Numbered from the stretch's first letter, positions 56,101-64,000 are shown. The stretch is DNA of 64,000 bases from Pseudomonadota bacterium (GCA_018240505.1 JAFEFQ010000245.1:37081-101080), one strand, 5' to 3'. Notes: a model not told the origin generated them from the sequence alone. Numbers and translations are program-made.

Positions 56101-56904
56101 GCGACCAGCGGGCAGGGCTTGTATCTAACGGTTTTCCCCGACAACCGCGGCCCTGGTGTTGGCACCCTCTTTGCCGGTTGGTATACCTTCGATGCGGGAT
56201 CGGCGGGCGGTGAAGAAAAACAGCGGTGGTATACGCTACAGGGCGACGTGGACGGCGCGAGTACGACCGCATCGCTCGGAATCTATACCGCCGTAGGCGG
56301 CAACTTCGATGCGCTGCCCAAGGCTACCGGGAGCCGTGTCGGCGATGCGGCGATGCAATTCAGCGACTGCGCCCATGCCACGTTGGCCTACTCGTTTACC
56401 GACGGCAGCGGCCGTACGGGTTCGATATCGCTTGTCCGCCTGGACAGCAACGTGACCTGTACGGCATCCGGAACCCAGGTTGCGCCACCGGACTATGCCT
56501 TGTCCGGATCATGGTACAACCCGGATACGAGCGGGCAAGGGTTGTTCCTCGTCGTCAATCCGGTTCAGCGCAAGCTGCTTGCCGGGTGGTACGCATTCGC
56601 GCCCAACGGCGCCGCGATCGGCGGTCCCGCCTCGCAACGCTGGTACGTCTTGCAACTGGACGACTACGTCCTCGGTTCGAGCATGTTCCGGAATATCCCG
56701 ATCTATACCGCCACGGGCGGCGTGTTCAACTCCGCGCAGCCGAAGGCTACCTCATCCGGTCAGATCGGCACCGCCGGCATCATGTTTCAAAGCTGTACGT
56801 CCGCGATCCTCACCTATTCGATCAGCGCCGGAAGCAATGCCGGAAAGACCGGCAACATCGCGCTGCAGAGATTGGGCTCGCCGCCTCCGGGGTGCGCGCT
56901 GTAG
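53137..56904 (+). CDS. large secreted beta-helix protein with Ig-like and GxWYxPxTSGQG repeats
   Basis: A 1255-residue exported protein. A signal peptide covers residues 1-22 (MMIRKIVSAFILLFAFTYVYA). Residues about 40-660 form a right-handed parallel beta helix (YYVDANAGSDSNAGTS at the cap, many Asn/Gly-rich rungs such as NNVVTQSRIWMNVLNNW), like polysaccharide lyases. After a Gly/Ser linker come three bacterial Ig-like repeats (about 678-968, each SVTxTATVxxxGxTPTGTV). The C-terminus has two copies of a domain starting GTWYQPATSGQG and GSWYNPDTSGQG (from about 976 and 1117). Probable function is surface glycan binding or cleavage. Confidence 0.85.
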   Translation: MMIRKIVSAFILLFAFTYVYAAPPIGSTTFPWPVFDGSVPDTPAASAGHTTYYVDANAGSDSNAGTSFATAKKTIGAALSIPGLAAGDTILLGGGVYREYPAWGNAPSGKAGAPLTIGSYGRGTGRPIIDGGLKPATWTKYTGAGQTTVWQTSTAGLSQIGSSTPVLGVYVNNGTAESALREVIHGQVSKYASDPLPPNQTQANITNNSNNWYFDAAGKTLYADFGGTLGAGDPNQADVSILWNSDNSSSGHQLLIYLDNSHGYYNFVGLGIRASSWTGAYIESSGNTFDHCDIKFNGGASVVFSTSSAATQAASNNVVTQSRIWMNVLNNWPRFNNGNTGGGWPAGISWVAQSNALVQGNLIYQNGGEGIIFYGTTSKSFTSQNNVMQQNVIFDNFSVNLYLDNTTNATLQQNFVFDHPRDETQTFPGLLEASPGYATDFGRRLTPINLSLADEPGSSYDGKAHLANITVFNNIFAGGPFGFVDYGDSGAQTSHGLKNITIANNTWVLGANQPSGISPLGWKHTGTQSSVPDPSTNSVFENNIIITADTSQDFAQMLSPPVLGIAVDYNVYGGQGKWMVGSNRLGFAAWQTAQSGWDVHSTNPADAGLTDLTEFSRTAADQPIYDWAKARPTAGSSTVGAGTSAPNLGTDFSGAARGDGGKTIGALQSGGSGGGGGKTASSVALNVSPNPATSGQSVTMTATVSSSGATPTGTVTFLDGSTTLTTATLSSGVATFSTSSLSVGTHNITASYGGSSTIAASTSAAASLVVNTTSSKAASTTALSLSANPITVGSSVRFTATVTGSGTTPTGTVQFASDGAIVGSASLSLGAAAFSISSLAAGTHNITASYSGDGNYLASSATSSLTVNAAGKSVSTVALSATPNPATSGQAVALTATVNSSGPTPTGTVTFNADGATLVATSLVSGIATYSTAALSVGTHTLTATYSGDAGNNASTSPSVSVVINPSSTPATSINLNQFGLAGTWYQPATSGQGLYLTVFPDNRGPGVGTLFAGWYTFDAGSAGGEEKQRWYTLQGDVDGASTTASLGIYTAVGGNFDALPKATGSRVGDAAMQFSDCAHATLAYSFTDGSGRTGSISLVRLDSNVTCTASGTQVAPPDYALSGSWYNPDTSGQGLFLVVNPVQRKLLAGWYAFAPNGAAIGGPASQRWYVLQLDDYVLGSSMFRNIPIYTATGGVFNSAQPKATSSGQIGTAGIMFQSCTSAILTYSISAGSNAGKTGNIALQRLGSPPPGCAL

Positions 56905-56959
56905 TCCTGTGCCATGCCGAGCCGTCGCCGCCTGTTGCGGGCACGGCTTCGGTCATATG

Positions 56960-57460
56960 CGTCATGCTCAACCTGGCTGCCGATGACGCGGTGCCATAGT
57001 GGACGTCCTCCGCTACCACGGGATTCGCGCCGTTGACCGCGTTGTCGCCGGTGCGAGTCCTTTGTAGCCAAGGCTGCTTGGCCGCGACGGCCGGTATCGG
57101 CGCAAGGGTGCGAACGACGCCAACATCCGGGCAGCGCGCGTTCGACCATCCCTGCCACCGGCACAGCGCCGATTTCCTTCACGTCATGCGTGTCGGCTCC
57201 GGCCACGGCGATCGACAACGAAACGCCTCGATTGTCCACCGAGGCACTCTCGTCTGCCGCTTTTTTGCGTTGCCAGGATTTCCCAGGGATTGCTGCGCCA
57301 AAGGCGCCTTGACCATCGCACGATCCGCACTTTTGCCATCGCCAGACAAATACCCGGCAAGTCGTCGTATTCGGCCAGCCCAGCTTGCCGTAGCGCCTCG
57401 AACACGCTGATGGCTTCATCTCGTTTCCCGTCATGATGCGCCTGCGGTACATTGACGGGA
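56960..57460 (-). pseudogene. eroded IS5-family transposase
   Basis: Several minus-strand frames together spell parts of an IS5-type transposase: VFEALRQAGLAEYDDLPGI, then a segment like WQWQ...DGA, then KKAADESASVDNRGVSLSIA and VAGADTHDVKEIGAV. Reading them needs frame changes, and the C-terminal DDE part is unrecognisable. I see no terminal inverted repeats or target duplication, so borders are approximate. It fills most of the 628-base gap between the beta-helix gene and galE. Confidence 0.65.
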
Positions 57461-57532
57461 CTCCGGCGAACACGCCGGCTCGCCGACAAGCTTTCCTGGA
57501 CATACCTTGCTTCCGGTCTCAAAGGGGCCTCC

Positions 57533-58516
57533 GTGCAAAGAAAACGAAATGCCATCCTGGTGACGGGTGGTGCCGGCTATATCGGCAGCCACGTCGTTCT
57601 TCAGCTGATCGAAGCAGGCGAGAACGTCATCGTGCTGGACAACCTCAGCACCGGCTTCGTCGAGGCAGTCCTGGACGCGAAGCTGATCGTCGGCGACGTC
57701 GGCGATCGCACGCTCGTAGCGGACATTCTGGCGGAACATCAAATACAGACCGTGCTGCATTTCGCCGCGCGCACGATCGTGCCCGAATCCGTCGCCGACC
57801 CGCTGCGCTACTACGCCAACAACACCTGCGCCACGCGCAATCTGCTCGCGTGCTGCGCGCAGGCTGGCGTCGAGCACTTCGTGTTTTCGTCGACCGCCGC
57901 CGTTTACGGCATCCCGGCGGACGGCGTGGCCGGCGAGGACACGCCGACGCTGCCGATCAATCCCTATGGCACTTCCAAGCTGATGAGCGAATGGATGCTG
58001 CGCGATCTCGCCGCGGCCAGCGCATTGCGCTACGTCGCCTTGCGCTACTTCAATGTCGCCGGCTGCGACCCGCAGGGACGCATCGGACAATCGACGAAAA
58101 ATGCGACCCTGCTGGTAAAAGTCGCATGCGAGGCGGCACTCGGCAAGCGCGACCGCCTGCTCGTCTTCGGCACCGACTATCCCACGCCGGACGGCACGGG
58201 CGTGCGCGACTACATCCACGTCGACGATCTGGCGCGCGCCCACCTCGATGCGCTGCGTTACCTGCGTGACGGCGGCGCGTCGATGACCCTCAACTGCGGT
58301 TACGGCCACGGCTACAGCGTGCGCGACGTGATCGCCGCGGTCGGCCGCGCACACGGTACTGCGTTCCCGGTCGAAACGCGACCGCGCCGCGCGGGCGACC
58401 CCCCCAGTCTCATCGCCGATGCGAGGCGTATCCGCGAAGTGCTCGACTGGCGGCCGCGCCATGACGATCTGGACCTGATCGCGCGCACCGCGCTGGCGTG
58501 GGAACGCAGGATTTGA
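57533..58516 (+). CDS. galE: UDP-glucose 4-epimerase
   Basis: A 327-residue NAD-dependent epimerase interconverting UDP-glucose and UDP-galactose, or their N-acetyl forms, for surface polysaccharide. The NAD-binding motif is TGGAGYIGSH; Ser/Thr and Tyr/Lys of the active site are in FSSTAAVYG and INPYGTSKLMSE (YxxxK); GVRDYIHVDDLA is also conserved. I take the GTG at 57533, with AGGGG eight bases ahead; the frame extends upstream into the transposase remnant. It is the only plus-strand gene between the two beta-helix genes. Confidence 0.92.
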   Translation: MQRKRNAILVTGGAGYIGSHVVLQLIEAGENVIVLDNLSTGFVEAVLDAKLIVGDVGDRTLVADILAEHQIQTVLHFAARTIVPESVADPLRYYANNTCATRNLLACCAQAGVEHFVFSSTAAVYGIPADGVAGEDTPTLPINPYGTSKLMSEWMLRDLAAASALRYVALRYFNVAGCDPQGRIGQSTKNATLLVKVACEAALGKRDRLLVFGTDYPTPDGTGVRDYIHVDDLARAHLDALRYLRDGGASMTLNCGYGHGYSVRDVIAAVGRAHGTAFPVETRPRRAGDPPSLIADARRIREVLDWRPRHDDLDLIARTALAWERRI

Positions 58517-58612
58517 TTCGCGTTGACCAAGACAAGCGACTCGCGATCGCTCCGACAATTCTCGCCAAGCGGTGCCCTCACGCCGCGATAGAGTACGGCT
58601 TCGACAAGATGC

Positions 58613-60454
58613 TCAGCTGCCACTTCCCTTAGTACCGCCAGCTATCCGGTCCACGGCAGCGCGCAGGACTTGAAAGAAGTGCTCCTGCGCATGGAAAGGC
58701 CGGATTGTATGATCGGCGTGGTACACGCGGTGGACGCGAATGCTCTGATCGAGCCTCTCGAATCCGGCGCCGAAATGGCGTTCGAGGAAATTGACCGAGT
58801 AGTCTCCGTCGCTGAGGAAGATGTCGATCGCGATCGGTCGCTTGGCAAGGTCGTTGTATCCGCGGACCACATAATCATCCTCGGCGGACTTGACGGGGCG
58901 CTTGATCAGCGTGTTCAGCTTGCGCCACGGTGCCAGCAGGAAGGCGCCGCTCCTGAACGCTTCCTTGATGTTCGGCGGCAGCTTGCCCTTGAGCAGCTTG
59001 CGAAACGACTGCGGATTGAGCCACAAATCCCTTCGGCGCGCGAACTTCAGGAGCTGCTGGAAAAGCGCACTGTCGTCGTCCGAGGGGTCGTGGCGGAGCT
59101 GCAAGAGGTTGAGCAGCACGATCGCGCGGACATCGGTACGCCGCCAGGCGATCTGGTACGACGCCGTCGCGCCTGAGCAGATTCCGGTCATCAAGAACTG
59201 CTTCGCGCCTTGCGCCGTCGCAATCTCCATGACGTTCTCGATGTCGTCATAGATGTGTTCCTGGTAGTACTCCTCATTGGGCATGAGCCCGTTGCCCTCG
59301 CCGTCGCTGTCGCCGACGCTGCGACCGTCCAAGCGCAGAGAGGCGAAGCCCTTCAGCGCCAACTCGCGGGCGATGCTCACCCAGATGCGGTTCGGGCCGA
59401 TATGGCGGACCGCCCGCCCGGTGAGGAGGATGAGCCACGTTGGATTGACGGGGCCCTTGGCGGGGCGAGTCTCGATCGAGAACAACAACCCAGCTTCACC
59501 CTGCTTGTAACGAACCGTCTCTTCGATGAGCGCACCCGCACCGATGCGCGTCGAAGCGCCGTCGGGGAGCGCGCCGTCGACTTTGGCGCTGCTCGGCGCA
59601 TACGGCGCGCGATCGACCGCGTCCTTGGCAAGCCAGTCGCGCATGAGCTCGAATATCTCGAGTGGTGCGACCGACAAATGCGGCTGGTCGTACATCTTGG
59701 TGAAGCCATCGCGCTGCTCGAGCGCGGCGGCAAGCCCGCGCGCATCCAGCGGCGTCCTCATCGTCTTCTCGTCGCCAGTCAAGGTACGCGTGACAACGAG
59801 AGTCTCCGGTCGTGGACGCTCTACCGGCCAGGCGCCGGCCGGCGCCGATCTCAGATCGAACGCTGACAGCTGGTCGGCGAGTTTCTTGGTCAGGGGGAAA
59901 CCTGCGATCTGTTCGACGCCCGGGGGATCCGGTGGTGGCTTGGGCGCATTGGGATCCCGGGTGACGCTCGCCTGCGCGGCCATGGCCTGATATACGCGCT
60001 GCTCGCGCAGCCAGTCGCGCGCACGCGCCGGAACGCCCCACAGGATGAGTTTGTCTATCTCGACTCCGTCGTCGAGAGCACCCAGCGCGATGCCCCCCCC
60101 GAGTCCGACGCCTATGATCGCAATCCGCGAGCAACCGGTCTCGCGGCGTGCGGCGGCCACAGCGCTCGCAGCGGCGGCCCTCCACGCTGGCAGCTCCATC
60201 TCGCCGTCGGAGTCGCCGGTGCCGGGGAAGTCGAAGCGCAGCGCAGCGATGCCGGTCGAAGACAGGCGATCCGCCAAGATGCGCAGCCCGCGGTGGCCGC
60301 AGACGTTGTCGTAACCGAACGGAGCCGGGCAGATCACCGCGCACAGATCGACCGCAGCTCCGCGCGGAGTGTGCAAATGCCCCAGCAGCGAAAACTCCTC
60401 GCCGAACCAGAATGCCCGAAGATGCCGTTTATCACTCGCAGTCAATGGGAACAT
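58613..60454 (-). CDS. tandem alpha/beta-hydrolase protein with unusual nucleophile positions
   Basis: A 613-residue protein of two fused alpha/beta-hydrolase domains (about 1-285 and 315-610). Both have the strand FDFPGTGDSDG / LDGRSVGDSDG. In the first the elbow is GVGLGG, so the nucleophile position (117) is Gly. In the second it is GICSG, so the nucleophile (426) is Cys; a late His is in YHADHT. Thus domain 1 is probably inactive and domain 2 a Cys hydrolase or acyltransferase. It follows the FemAB-like gene. The ATG at 60454 has AGGGGG ahead; a GTG at 60499 overlapping the previous stop is an alternative. Confidence 0.75.
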   Translation of the reverse strand: MFPLTASDKRHLRAFWFGEEFSLLGHLHTPRGAAVDLCAVICPAPFGYDNVCGHRGLRILADRLSSTGIAALRFDFPGTGDSDGEMELPAWRAAAASAVAAARRETGCSRIAIIGVGLGGGIALGALDDGVEIDKLILWGVPARARDWLREQRVYQAMAAQASVTRDPNAPKPPPDPPGVEQIAGFPLTKKLADQLSAFDLRSAPAGAWPVERPRPETLVVTRTLTGDEKTMRTPLDARGLAAALEQRDGFTKMYDQPHLSVAPLEIFELMRDWLAKDAVDRAPYAPSSAKVDGALPDGASTRIGAGALIEETVRYKQGEAGLLFSIETRPAKGPVNPTWLILLTGRAVRHIGPNRIWVSIARELALKGFASLRLDGRSVGDSDGEGNGLMPNEEYYQEHIYDDIENVMEIATAQGAKQFLMTGICSGATASYQIAWRRTDVRAIVLLNLLQLRHDPSDDDSALFQQLLKFARRRDLWLNPQSFRKLLKGKLPPNIKEAFRSGAFLLAPWRKLNTLIKRPVKSAEDDYVVRGYNDLAKRPIAIDIFLSDGDYSVNFLERHFGAGFERLDQSIRVHRVYHADHTIRPFHAQEHFFQVLRAAVDRIAGGTKGSGS

Positions 60455-60495
60455 AGGGCTGACCCCCTTGTGAATCGGCCAAGGTTCATAGACAT

Positions 60496-61644
60496 TCACG
60501 AGCCGCTTGCGTTCAATTTGGCCTTGAAACTGCGCTTGAGCGCTGGCAGCCAGCGCCGGCGCACCTGGTAGGCAAGCGCACCGAGACGTATCCTCTGCAC
60601 TTGCACGAACACGGTCTCGCGCTTTCCTGTGGCCAGTTCGTCCTTGTAACGATGCTCGCCGCGCAGGAAATCCAGCATTGCATGGCCCTCGCCGATGGCG
60701 TGCTCGATGACATGGCCGAGCAATACCTGGCCGGGCTTCAGGTCCGCATAGTCGGGATCGAAGCCGCTCTGCATCAGGTAGACGCTGTCGCGGAATCGAT
60801 AGAAGTAGAACATCGCCGCGATGTTGCCTCCGATTTCAAGGCAGTACAGGCGCAGCCGGTCGCGCGCGAGACAGGCAGCCATCACTGCGCGATGAAAGGC
60901 CACATACTCGGACGAAGAGAACCCGTGGCTCTCTCCCGACGCTCTCCAGCGCTTGCGGTGCAGATACATGAGCCGATCGATACCCGCATCGAGCGTGGTC
61001 GCGTCGTTCCAGACAAAAAAGCGTGCGTCGGGATGCGCAGCGACCAGCTTCTTGCGGATGTTCCGCACGCGATAGCGGCGGTCGCGGTGCAGCGAGGCGA
61101 GCCAGTCGTCCCAACTCGTCGGCAGCCGCATGAAGGCGATGCGTTCGCTGCAGCCACTGCGACACGCCAGACGCGACCTGCGCGCAACGGCCTCGATCGC
61201 CGTCGTGAACGCGCAAGCCGGGTTCATGTCGGTGAGCGCCAGCACGTCCCACCCGGCGAGTTCCATCACCGCCTTGGCGAGCGCCTGCGCGACCTCACTT
61301 TCACGGCCACGCATCAGTACCGGGCCGAGGTCGTCCGGAGACGTATCGCCACCGGTGCCGACGAAGCGCAACTGACGCACCGGCCAGCAAAGCATACGCA
61401 CGCGTTCGACATGCAGCGGCAGGATGCCGACAAGCGCTTCGCCGTCGAACGCCAGCAGCAGGCGCAGTTGCCGGCCTCGCCCGTAATTGCGCCACCACAG
61501 ATGCTGCCAGTCGAAGCCGCTGAATACACTCGCCAACCGCGCGTCGGCATGCAGACGTTCCCAGCGCTCTCCGAGATCGGCGAGCGCGTCGCCGGATTCA
61601 ATCATGCATACGTGGATCGTGTCGTCCGGGGCAACCTGCGTCAT
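60496..61644 (-). CDS. FemAB/CelD-like N-acyltransferase
   Basis: A 382-residue GNAT-fold protein of the CelD/BcsL and FemAB type, found in exopolysaccharide clusters. Family features are WERLHADARLASVFSGFDWQHLWW, LLAFDGEALVGILPL, and the second-domain region YRVRNIRKKL, FHRAVMAACLARDRLRLYCLEI and FLRGEHRYKDELATG. It likely adds an acyl or aminoacyl group to a sugar or lipid carrier. It overlaps the glycosyltransferase gene by four bases (ATGA) and is coupled to the hydrolase gene. Confidence 0.85.
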   Translation of the reverse strand: MTQVAPDDTIHVCMIESGDALADLGERWERLHADARLASVFSGFDWQHLWWRNYGRGRQLRLLLAFDGEALVGILPLHVERVRMLCWPVRQLRFVGTGGDTSPDDLGPVLMRGRESEVAQALAKAVMELAGWDVLALTDMNPACAFTTAIEAVARRSRLACRSGCSERIAFMRLPTSWDDWLASLHRDRRYRVRNIRKKLVAAHPDARFFVWNDATTLDAGIDRLMYLHRKRWRASGESHGFSSSEYVAFHRAVMAACLARDRLRLYCLEIGGNIAAMFYFYRFRDSVYLMQSGFDPDYADLKPGQVLLGHVIEHAIGEGHAMLDFLRGEHRYKDELATGKRETVFVQVQRIRLGALAYQVRRRWLPALKRSFKAKLNASGS

Positions 61645-62723
61645 CGCTTTTTTTCCGCATTGCCGCGCCAGTGCCCGCGCAAGGCGCGCAGGCGATCGCG
61701 CAGCAGTACGCCGCTCCCGAACGGCAGTCCCGCAATCAAGAGCGGTTTCACGAGCCCGGGTTGCCACGGCCAGTAGCCGAGTGACTTGAGGTAGTGCAAG
61801 GTCGCCATTTTCGACTCACCACGTTCGAGCCGTTCGGACGCGACCCAGGCATGGACTTGCGCCAGCTTGCGCCGGATCATGTGCTCGGGCAGGTCGATTT
61901 GCGCACGATTCTCGCGCACGACCGGCTCAATGGTACACAGCATGTTCTCCGCCATGTGAATCCTGTAGCGGCTCGCAGTGAGCTGATCGGGCAGACCTTG
62001 CTGGTAACGGATCGCGGGGATGTCGAGCAGGCCGACCGGGCCTTCGCGGCAGGTGCGCAGATGGAAGTCGTAGTCCTCTCCGGAATAGCGCAGCGACTCG
62101 TTGAAACCGACGACGCGTTCGAGCCGTTCGCGACGCAGCACCACAGTCGAAGTGTGCACGAGGTTGCCCATGATCATCTTCGAGAACAGGTTGCCGGTAC
62201 GCAGACGTGCCGTGCCCGTGACCTGCGCGAGTTCCGGCGCGACATCGGCAAGCGGCAGCGAGTGCTCGAACAACCGCTCGTTCGGAAACGAGCGATAGGC
62301 GTGATACATGCGGCGCAGATAGGCCGGATCGACGATCTTGCCGTCGGCATCGACCATCGTCATGTCGGTCCAGGTCATGCCAAGCGAGCGATCGCGCTGC
62401 ATGCAGCCAATCTGCAACTCCAGCTTCCACGGGTACCAGGTATCGTCGGAGTCGAGCAGCGCGACATACTCTCCGCGCGATTGCGCGAAGCCGGTGTTGC
62501 GCGCGCTGGCCGGACCGCCGTTCTGCTTGTACACGTAGCGGACGCGCGCGTCGTCGCCGTAGTCGCGGGCAATCGTTTCCCGGGTGTCGTCGGTGGAACC
62601 GTCGTCGACCACGATGACCTCGAGCGCAGGATAGCTTTGCGCGAGCACGCTCCCGATCGTGCGGCCGATCAGGTGAGCGCGGTTGAACGTGGGCACGACC
62701 ACACTCACGAGTGGCGCATTCAT
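61641..62723 (-). CDS. family 2 glycosyltransferase
   Basis: A 360-residue GT-A glycosyltransferase. It begins MNAPLVSVVVPTFNRAHLIG, then VIVVDDGSTDDTRE and the metal-binding ALLDSDDTWYPWKLELQ. The remainder (to 360) holds the acceptor domain, with YSGEDYDFHLRTCREG as the ED-like motif. GGGAG lies seven bases before the chosen ATG. It is the first gene of a three-gene coupled operon with the FemAB-like and hydrolase genes, presumably building or decorating a surface polysaccharide. Confidence 0.9.
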   Translation of the reverse strand: MNAPLVSVVVPTFNRAHLIGRTIGSVLAQSYPALEVIVVDDGSTDDTRETIARDYGDDARVRYVYKQNGGPASARNTGFAQSRGEYVALLDSDDTWYPWKLELQIGCMQRDRSLGMTWTDMTMVDADGKIVDPAYLRRMYHAYRSFPNERLFEHSLPLADVAPELAQVTGTARLRTGNLFSKMIMGNLVHTSTVVLRRERLERVVGFNESLRYSGEDYDFHLRTCREGPVGLLDIPAIRYQQGLPDQLTASRYRIHMAENMLCTIEPVVRENRAQIDLPEHMIRRKLAQVHAWVASERLERGESKMATLHYLKSLGYWPWQPGLVKPLLIAGLPFGSGVLLRDRLRALRGHWRGNAEKKR

Positions 62724-63343
62724 GCGTACACTCCCGCACATCCGAACCGTTTCTTCTGCGAAACGCTCATGCCCGCTGTTCGATGAGGCGCCGATGACGG
62801 ATTCGGCCGTGCCGAACAGCCCCGGGGGCTGCGCCCGATCTGCTCCCTCTTGTGCGCCGGTCCGAATCCTTCGACGAACCGGCTCGTATGCTTCGTCGCC
62901 GTCCTGGCCCGCTTTCACGTCCAACATGCCACAAATTGCAGCCATGGTCGCCCCGCCGAAAAGCATGCGGAGCGACGCGCGCTTGTGTCCCACGCCCCCT
63001 AACATGTTCGATCTCCATTGAGTGCAATGGCTCAGATCATCGGCAACTTGGTCGCACGCACGTTGCTGCATGGCATCATAGCCGAAAATCGCTTGTCCGT
63101 TCGGCGACCGAACGTCCCTGCCGAGCGTTGCGGGTGTAATGGTTCAGTCACCGAGCGACCGCGATGACCGAGCACGTTCTGCGCCGGCATGGACCGCCAA
63201 AACCTGGCCGCAGCAGGTATTTTCATGGCGAGTGCCTGATGCGGCCGTCGATGGCGGGAGAACTGCATCGCGTCGCCGATCACCCGACTGTAGCGCGCTG
63301 CCGGCTCTCGAAGCGGTGGACTTGTCGGCATGAAACGGCGCGC
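62724..63343. other. 620-base interval without a recognisable gene
   Basis: Several short frames occur on both strands, none with recognisable sequence or a good ribosome site. The minus-strand frame that joins the glycosyltransferase is open for about 340 bases but is not conserved in character. The interval must contain the promoter of the glycosyltransferase operon. The neighbouring truncated methyltransferase suggests that it arose by deletion. Confidence 0.5.
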
Positions 63344-63547
63344 TCAATGATTTCGCGCCTTCGGAAACTCCGCCAGCAGCGCATCGAGAAATATGCCGTT
63401 GCCACCGCCGAGATCGGGAATGGAACGCGGCCCATCGTTGCCGAATTGTTTGCGCAACAATTCGACCTTGCTGCGAAGTTCTGCCGCAGAATGATACTCT
63501 TCGTCGAAAGCCGCATTCTGCTCTTCTACCAGATACTTGAGTTCCAT
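63344..63547 (-). pseudogene. truncated SAM-dependent methyltransferase
   Basis: A 67-residue frame, MELKYLVEEQNAAFDEEYHS... to DLGGGNGIFLDALLAEFPKA, contains a methyltransferase N-terminus and the S-adenosylmethionine motif I (DLGGGNG), then stops. Complete members are about 200-270 residues long. The rest of the catalytic domain is absent downstream, so this is probably the 5' end of a gene broken by deletion. It may once have belonged to the polysaccharide block. Confidence 0.6.
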
Positions 63548-63683
63548 CGAGGCGGCTTTGTAACAATAGATTCCGATATTTCCCCGGAGATTCGACGCAA
63601 CAGTCGCACAAACAAACTGATCGGATCGCGCCTTCGCGTAAACCCAGGAAAAACTTTGGCTGCGAAGTCCATTGTACGGCCTA

Positions 63684-64000
63684 CCATGAGACGCCTGGCT
63701 GGCACGCTGGCAATTTGTTTCGTGTGCGACTGCATCCACTCCGAGCATCGCGGCACCGCCGCGGCGCAGCTGCGCAGTTCTGCCAACTGCTGCGATGCAG
63801 GACGCCAAGCATTCGCGCCGGCCGCGCCGATAGCACATGCCTCCTCATCCATACCTGCCACCGGTTATCCGTGGCCGGTCTGGACCCCCGATCTCGTGGC
63901 CGTGCCGCCCTCGACCACCGGCAAGACCTACTACGTCGACACCAGCGCCGGCAAAGACAGCAACGCCGGTACTTCCACGTCAGCGGCCTTCGCCACTCTC
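63684..64000 (+). CDS. second secreted beta-helix protein, N-terminal part (cut by window edge)
   Basis: An open frame of 105 codons reaches the window end. After a possible signal region (MRRLAGTLAICFVCDC) it reads TGYPWPVWTPD and TYYVDTSAGKDSNAGTSTSA, matching the cap of the beta-helix protein at 53137-56904 (FPWPVFDGS and YYVDANAGSDSNAGTS). The two are paralogues flanking the polysaccharide genes. Its first 45 codons are less regular, and a later start is possible. Confidence 0.75.

Noticed and set aside
62724..63071. N-terminal extension of the glycosyltransferase, in which MAAICGMLDV recalled the start of an asparagine synthetase.
   Set aside because: The key Cys2 is missing, the resemblance is limited to a few residues, and GT2 proteins start at VSVVVPTFN as given by the chosen ATG.

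Overview
The window is GC-rich proteobacterial chromosome with dense coding on both strands and no rRNA, tRNA, CRISPR array or prophage that I can see. Gene content and protein resemblance (TrpE/TrpG, PurC, DjlA, a LacI/TonB/tryptophan-halogenase sugar locus, PdsR/PdsS-type two-component genes, extracellular proteins with repeated 'GxWYxPxTSGQG' C-terminal domains) suggest a gammaproteobacterium of the Xanthomonadales/Rhodanobacteraceae group. That placement is an inference from family resemblance, not from a marker gene.

Layout. 1-3.3 kb: trpE, trpG and the start of trpD (minus), then a self-regulated cupin-marR pair with a clear promoter/operator. 3.4-6.3 kb: a response regulator and sensor kinase of the dedicated-sortase type. 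6.4-12.6 kb: housekeeping genes (purU, rpe, djlA, purC, DAHP synthase, ogt) and a BON lipoprotein; DAHP synthase is preceded by a leader peptide with six consecutive aromatic codons and a textbook attenuator. 12.6-19.6 kb: a sugar-uptake locus (LacI regulator, tryptophan-halogenase-like flavoprotein, TonB receptor, GH1 glucosidase) with three matching LacI-type operators. 19.6-24.5 kb: amn, VIT-family membrane protein, glmU, glmS as one minus-strand run. 24.7-30.5 kb: fadE, an AT-rich orphan gene, a DsbA-fold isomerase, an ABC ATPase and a dicarboxylate symporter. 30.6-37 kb: TetR-controlled RND efflux genes plus an SDR. 37-40 kb: Tat-exported phospholipase C and a thiol dioxygenase. 40.3-41.6 kb: a small AT-richer island encoding an HNH endonuclease and a coupled partner. 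41.5-44.4 kb: permease, DUF3574 lipoprotein, NlpC/P60 hydrolase.

44.5-52.3 kb is the most unusual part: a tightly overlapping minus-strand operon with an acyl-CoA-dehydrogenase-like flavoprotein, a stand-alone class II synthetase-like amino acid:[carrier protein] ligase, a DUF1839 protein, its own AcpS-type phosphopantetheinyl transferase, an atypical carrier protein, a GH2 mannosidase-like enzyme, a 45-residue peptide, an esterase and a flavin reductase, ending in a broken flavin-monooxygenase-like remnant. It has the parts needed to load an amino acid on a carrier protein, oxidise it there and release or modify it, without a ribosomal or NRPS module.

53-64 kb: a large secreted beta-helix/Ig-repeat protein, an eroded IS5-type transposase, galE, a coupled glycosyltransferase / FemAB-like acyltransferase / tandem alpha-beta hydrolase operon of surface-polysaccharide character, a truncated methyltransferase, and the start of a second beta-helix protein paralogous to the first. 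This end has eroded genes and accessory character.
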